64,000 nt of DNA from Nocardia blacklockiae (GTDB lineage Bacteria; Actinomycetota; Actinomycetes; Mycobacteriales; Mycobacteriaceae), in contig NZ_JADLRJ010000001.1 in assembly GCF_015477355.1 (NCBI RefSeq), forward strand, positions 744,001 to 808,000. Reading direction: 5' to 3'. The translations under genes and the position numbers were made by a program. Positions 61,519 through 64,000 of the stretch are shown piece after piece (position 1 is the stretch's first letter; each line of letters starts with the position of its first letter). Below the pieces are notes generated by a model that saw only the letters and a list, made by a program, of their open reading frames with translations, was not told where the DNA came from and ran no database searches.

Positions 61519-64000
61519 GTGACACTACGGTCGCTTTCCGGCGAACTCGCGGCATTCGCCGCGGAGCTCAAATTCACGCTCGACCCGTTCCAGCGGCAGG
61601 CGTGCGAGTCCTTACAGGGCGGGCACAGCGTGCTGGTGTGCGCGCCCACCGGCGCGGGAAAGACCGTGGTCGGCGAGTTCGCGGTGCATCTGGCGCTGGC
61701 CGCGGGCGGCAAATGCTTCTACACCACGCCGATCAAGGCGCTGTCCAACCAGAAGTACGCCGACCTGGTCGAGCGCTACGGCCGCGCCTCGGTGGGGTTG
61801 CTCACCGGTGACCAGTCGCTGAACCCGGACGCCTCGGTCGTGGTGATGACCACCGAGGTCCTGCGCAACATGCTCTACGCGAGTTCGGATGCGCTGCAAG
61901 GCCTTTCGTACGTAGTGATGGACGAGGTGCACTACCTCGCCGACCGGTTCCGCGGCGCGGTGTGGGAGGAGGTCATCCTGCACCTGCCGCCGGACGTGCG
62001 CCTGGTCAGCCTGTCGGCGACGGTGAGCAACGCCGAGGAGTTCGGCGCCTGGATGGAGACGGTGCGCGGCGACACGGCGGTGATCGTCGACGAGACCCGC
62101 CCGGTGCCGCTGTGGCAGCACGTGCTGGTCGGCCGGAAGATGTTCGACCTGTTCGATCAGCAGTCCAGCGACCAGAAAGTGCTGGTGGACGAGGACCTGG
62201 TCCGCTACATCAAACACCGCGAGCAGGCCGACCGGATGGAGAGCTGGGGCGGGCCGCGCGGCCGCGGCGGCGGGCGCCGGTTCTACCGTCCGCTGCCGCG
62301 CCCGGAGATGCTGGCCGTGCTCGACCAGGAGGGCCTGCTGCCGGCCATCACGTTCATCTTCAGCCGCGCGGGCTGCGACGGCGCGCTGGCCCAGTGCCTG
62401 CGCTCCCGGCTGGACCTGAGCCGCGAGGACGACCACGAGGTGATCGACGAGATCATCGAGAAGCACACCGGGGACCTGCCGAAGACCGATCTCGAGGTGC
62501 TGGGCTACTGGGAGTGGCGCGAGGCGCTGCACCGCGGCCTGGCGGCGCATCACGCGGGCATGCTGCCCGCCTTCCGCCACACCGTGGAGGACCTGTTCGT
62601 GCGCGGCCTGGTGCGGGCCGTATTCGCCACGGAGACACTGGCACTGGGCATCAACATGCCCGCCCGCACGGTGGTGCTGGAGCGGCTGGTGAAATTCAAC
62701 GGCGAGACCCACGCCGAACTCACCCCCGGCGAGTACACGCAGCTCACCGGCCGGGCGGGCCGGCGCGGCATCGACGTCGAGGGGCACGCGGTGGTGGTGT
62801 GGCACCCGGATGTCGACACCAGCGCGGTCGCGGGCCTGGCGTCCACGCGCACGTATCCGCTGCGCAGTTCGTTCCGGCCGGGCTACAACATGTCGATCAA
62901 TCTGATCGACCGGATGGGCGCGGCCGAGTCGCGGGCGCTGCTGGAGCGGTCCTTCGCGCAGTTCCAGGCCGACCGGTCGGTGGTCGGCCTGGTGCGCGGC
63001 ATCGAACGCAACGAGGGACAGGTGCGCAAGCTGCGCTCGCAGATCGGGGACGAGAGCTTCCTCGAGTACCTGTCGCTGCGCGAGCGGGTGAAGCAGCGCG
63101 AGAAGGATCTGGAACGCCAGGGCCGCGCCGACCGCCGGGGCGCGGCGGTGGCGTCGCTGACCTCGCTGCGCCGCGGCGACGTGGTGGCCATCCCGTCCGG
63201 TCGCCGCCAGGGCCTGGCGGTGATCCTGGAACCCGATGCGTCCCCGGGCGATCCGCGGCCGCTGGTGCTCACCGAGGACAAGTGGGCGGGCCGGATCTCG
63301 GCGGCCGACTTCCCGACCCCGGCGCAGCCGCTGGGCCGGATGCGGCTGCCGCGCCACGTCGACCACCGCACCGCCCGCACCCGCCGCGATCTCGCCTCGG
63401 CGCTGCGCAGCACCGGGATCAGCGCGCCGGGGCGGCAGCGCCGCGGCACGCGGTCCAAGGGCGGCGACGACCGGGAACTGCAGAACCTGCGGCGGGCCCT
63501 GCGTTCGCATCCGGCGCACACCCGCCCCGACCGGGAACAGCTGGCGCGCATCGGCGAACGGTTCACCCGGCTCGAGCGCGAGACCGAGTCGATGCGGCAG
63601 AAGGTGGCGGCCACGACCAATTCGCTGGCGCGCACCTTCGACCGGATCGTCGGGCTGCTCGAGGAACGCGGCTACGTCGACGGCGGCGAGGTGACCGCCG
63701 ACGGCCGGCGGCTCGCGCGCATCTACACCGAGGCGGATCTCGTTGTCGCCGAATGCCTCCGGGAGGGCCTGTGGCGCGGGCTCGGCGCGGCCGAGCTGGC
63801 GGCGGTGGTGTCGATCCTGGTGTACGAGTCGCGGCAGGAGAGCGGCGGGTACCTCGGCCCGGCCGGTCCCACGCCGCCGATCCGCCGGGCCGTCGGGGCC
63901 ACCGTGGGGGTGTGGAGCCAGGTGCGCACCGACGAGGCCCGGCACAAGCTGGCGCCCACCCGCGAACCGGACCTCGGCTTCCTCACCGGCGTGTACAAGT
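61519..64000 (+). CDS. helY: HelY-type DEVH-box superfamily 2 helicase (3' end outside window)
   Basis: About 827 codons are visible of a protein that has about 906 residues in mycobacteria. Walker A is APTGAGKT (about residues 41-48), Walker B is MDEVHYL, followed by SATVSN, then HHAGMLPAFRH, TETLALGINMPARTVV and QLTGRAGRRGID of the Ski2-like second domain. The rest belongs to the Mtr4/Ski2-type arch and C-terminal helical region. It probably handles RNA or structured nucleic acids. The GTG at 61519, six bases after a TACCCT -10 box, is just behind the tatC stop (TGA 61514-61516), so both leaderless and read-through expression are possible. Confidence 0.95.
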   Translation, partial: MTLRSLSGELAAFAAELKFTLDPFQRQACESLQGGHSVLVCAPTGAGKTVVGEFAVHLALAAGGKCFYTTPIKALSNQKYADLVERYGRASVGLLTGDQSLNPDASVVVMTTEVLRNMLYASSDALQGLSYVVMDEVHYLADRFRGAVWEEVILHLPPDVRLVSLSATVSNAEEFGAWMETVRGDTAVIVDETRPVPLWQHVLVGRKMFDLFDQQSSDQKVLVDEDLVRYIKHREQADRMESWGGPRGRGGGRRFYRPLPRPEMLAVLDQEGLLPAITFIFSRAGCDGALAQCLRSRLDLSREDDHEVIDEIIEKHTGDLPKTDLEVLGYWEWREALHRGLAAHHAGMLPAFRHTVEDLFVRGLVRAVFATETLALGINMPARTVVLERLVKFNGETHAELTPGEYTQLTGRAGRRGIDVEGHAVVVWHPDVDTSAVAGLASTRTYPLRSSFRPGYNMSINLIDRMGAAESRALLERSFAQFQADRSVVGLVRGIERNEGQVRKLRSQIGDESFLEYLSLRERVKQREKDLERQGRADRRGAAVASLTSLRRGDVVAIPSGRRQGLAVILEPDASPGDPRPLVLTEDKWAGRISAADFPTPAQPLGRMRLPRHVDHRTARTRRDLASALRSTGISAPGRQRRGTRSKGGDDRELQNLRRALRSHPAHTRPDREQLARIGERFTRLERETESMRQKVAATTNSLARTFDRIVGLLEERGYVDGGEVTADGRRLARIYTEADLVVAECLREGLWRGLGAAELAAVVSILVYESRQESGGYLGPAGPTPPIRRAVGATVGVWSQVRTDEARHKLAPTREPDLGFLTGVYK

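Overview
The window is about 64 kb of very GC-rich DNA with strong GC bias at third codon positions, many GTG starts and long runs of 4-base start/stop overlaps. It carries a complete Pup-proteasome system, mycobacterial-type hisE-hisG, a PafA-PafB-PafC-TatA-TatC-HelY run, PapA-like acyltransferases, an MTB12-like lipoprotein and several actinobacterial lipoprotein/kinase families. This points to the Mycobacteriales, most likely Nocardia or a close relative. No rRNA, tRNA, insertion sequence, phage gene or CRISPR array was recognised.

Layout. (1) 1-3.1 kb: an operon of an Fe(II)/2-oxoglutarate oxygenase (5' end missing), a SAM methyltransferase and a choline/carnitine acyltransferase. (2) 3.1-9.7 kb: a small helical protein, an AAC(6')-like acetyltransferase, hisE-hisG, a RecB-type nuclease, the tRNA m1A58 methyltransferase trmI, an MTB12-like lipoprotein and the proteasome ATPase arc/mpa. 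(3) 9.9-18.4 kb: six co-directional genes: three receptor Ser/Thr kinases, one receptor pseudokinase and two paralogous lipoproteins. All four kinase-like proteins carry the same four-cysteine extracellular domain. (4) 18.5-22.6 kb: a TetR regulator with a GT39 glycosyltransferase, a membrane cyclophilin, a small secreted protein and an AIM24 protein. (5) 22.6-28.1 kb: a GntR/FCD regulator with a NUDIX hydrolase, divergent from an MFS transporter and the 5-oxoprolinase genes pxpABC, then a deazaflavin-dependent reductase-like protein. (6) 28.1-32.1 kb: a secreted S33-type hydrolase, an aromatic-ring FAD monooxygenase and a TetR regulator, with a 50-bp tandem repeat between the first two. (7) 32.2-41.5 kb: three consecutive PapA1/2-like acyltransferases, a PucR-fadD pair and a divergent glutamine synthetase. 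(8) 41.5-51.7 kb: a parS-like palindrome, a DEAD-box helicase, an ArsC-like protein, a SnoaL-like protein, an AurF diiron oxygenase with an internally deleted monooxygenase and a divergent TetR, a hypothetical, a two-gene permease operon and a DUF418 membrane protein. (9) 51.9-64 kb: dop-pup-prcB-prcA, pafA, pafB-pafC, a PanE-like reductase, tatA, tatC and helY (cut by the window end).

The conserved backbone is regions 2 and 9, which match the mycobacterial hisE-to-helY neighbourhood. The arc/mpa ATPase and the rest of the proteasome genes are separated by about 42 kb of accessory genes that encode signalling, lipid acylation, oxidation and uptake functions. Several genes appear to be transcribed from leaderless promoters: a TANNNT -10 box lies 6-8 bases before the start codon. 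The strongest candidates for undescribed biology are the oxygenase-methyltransferase-acyltransferase operon (a possible betaine or carnitine-like pathway), the kinase/pseudokinase/lipoprotein array, and the parS-like site far from any recognised origin gene.
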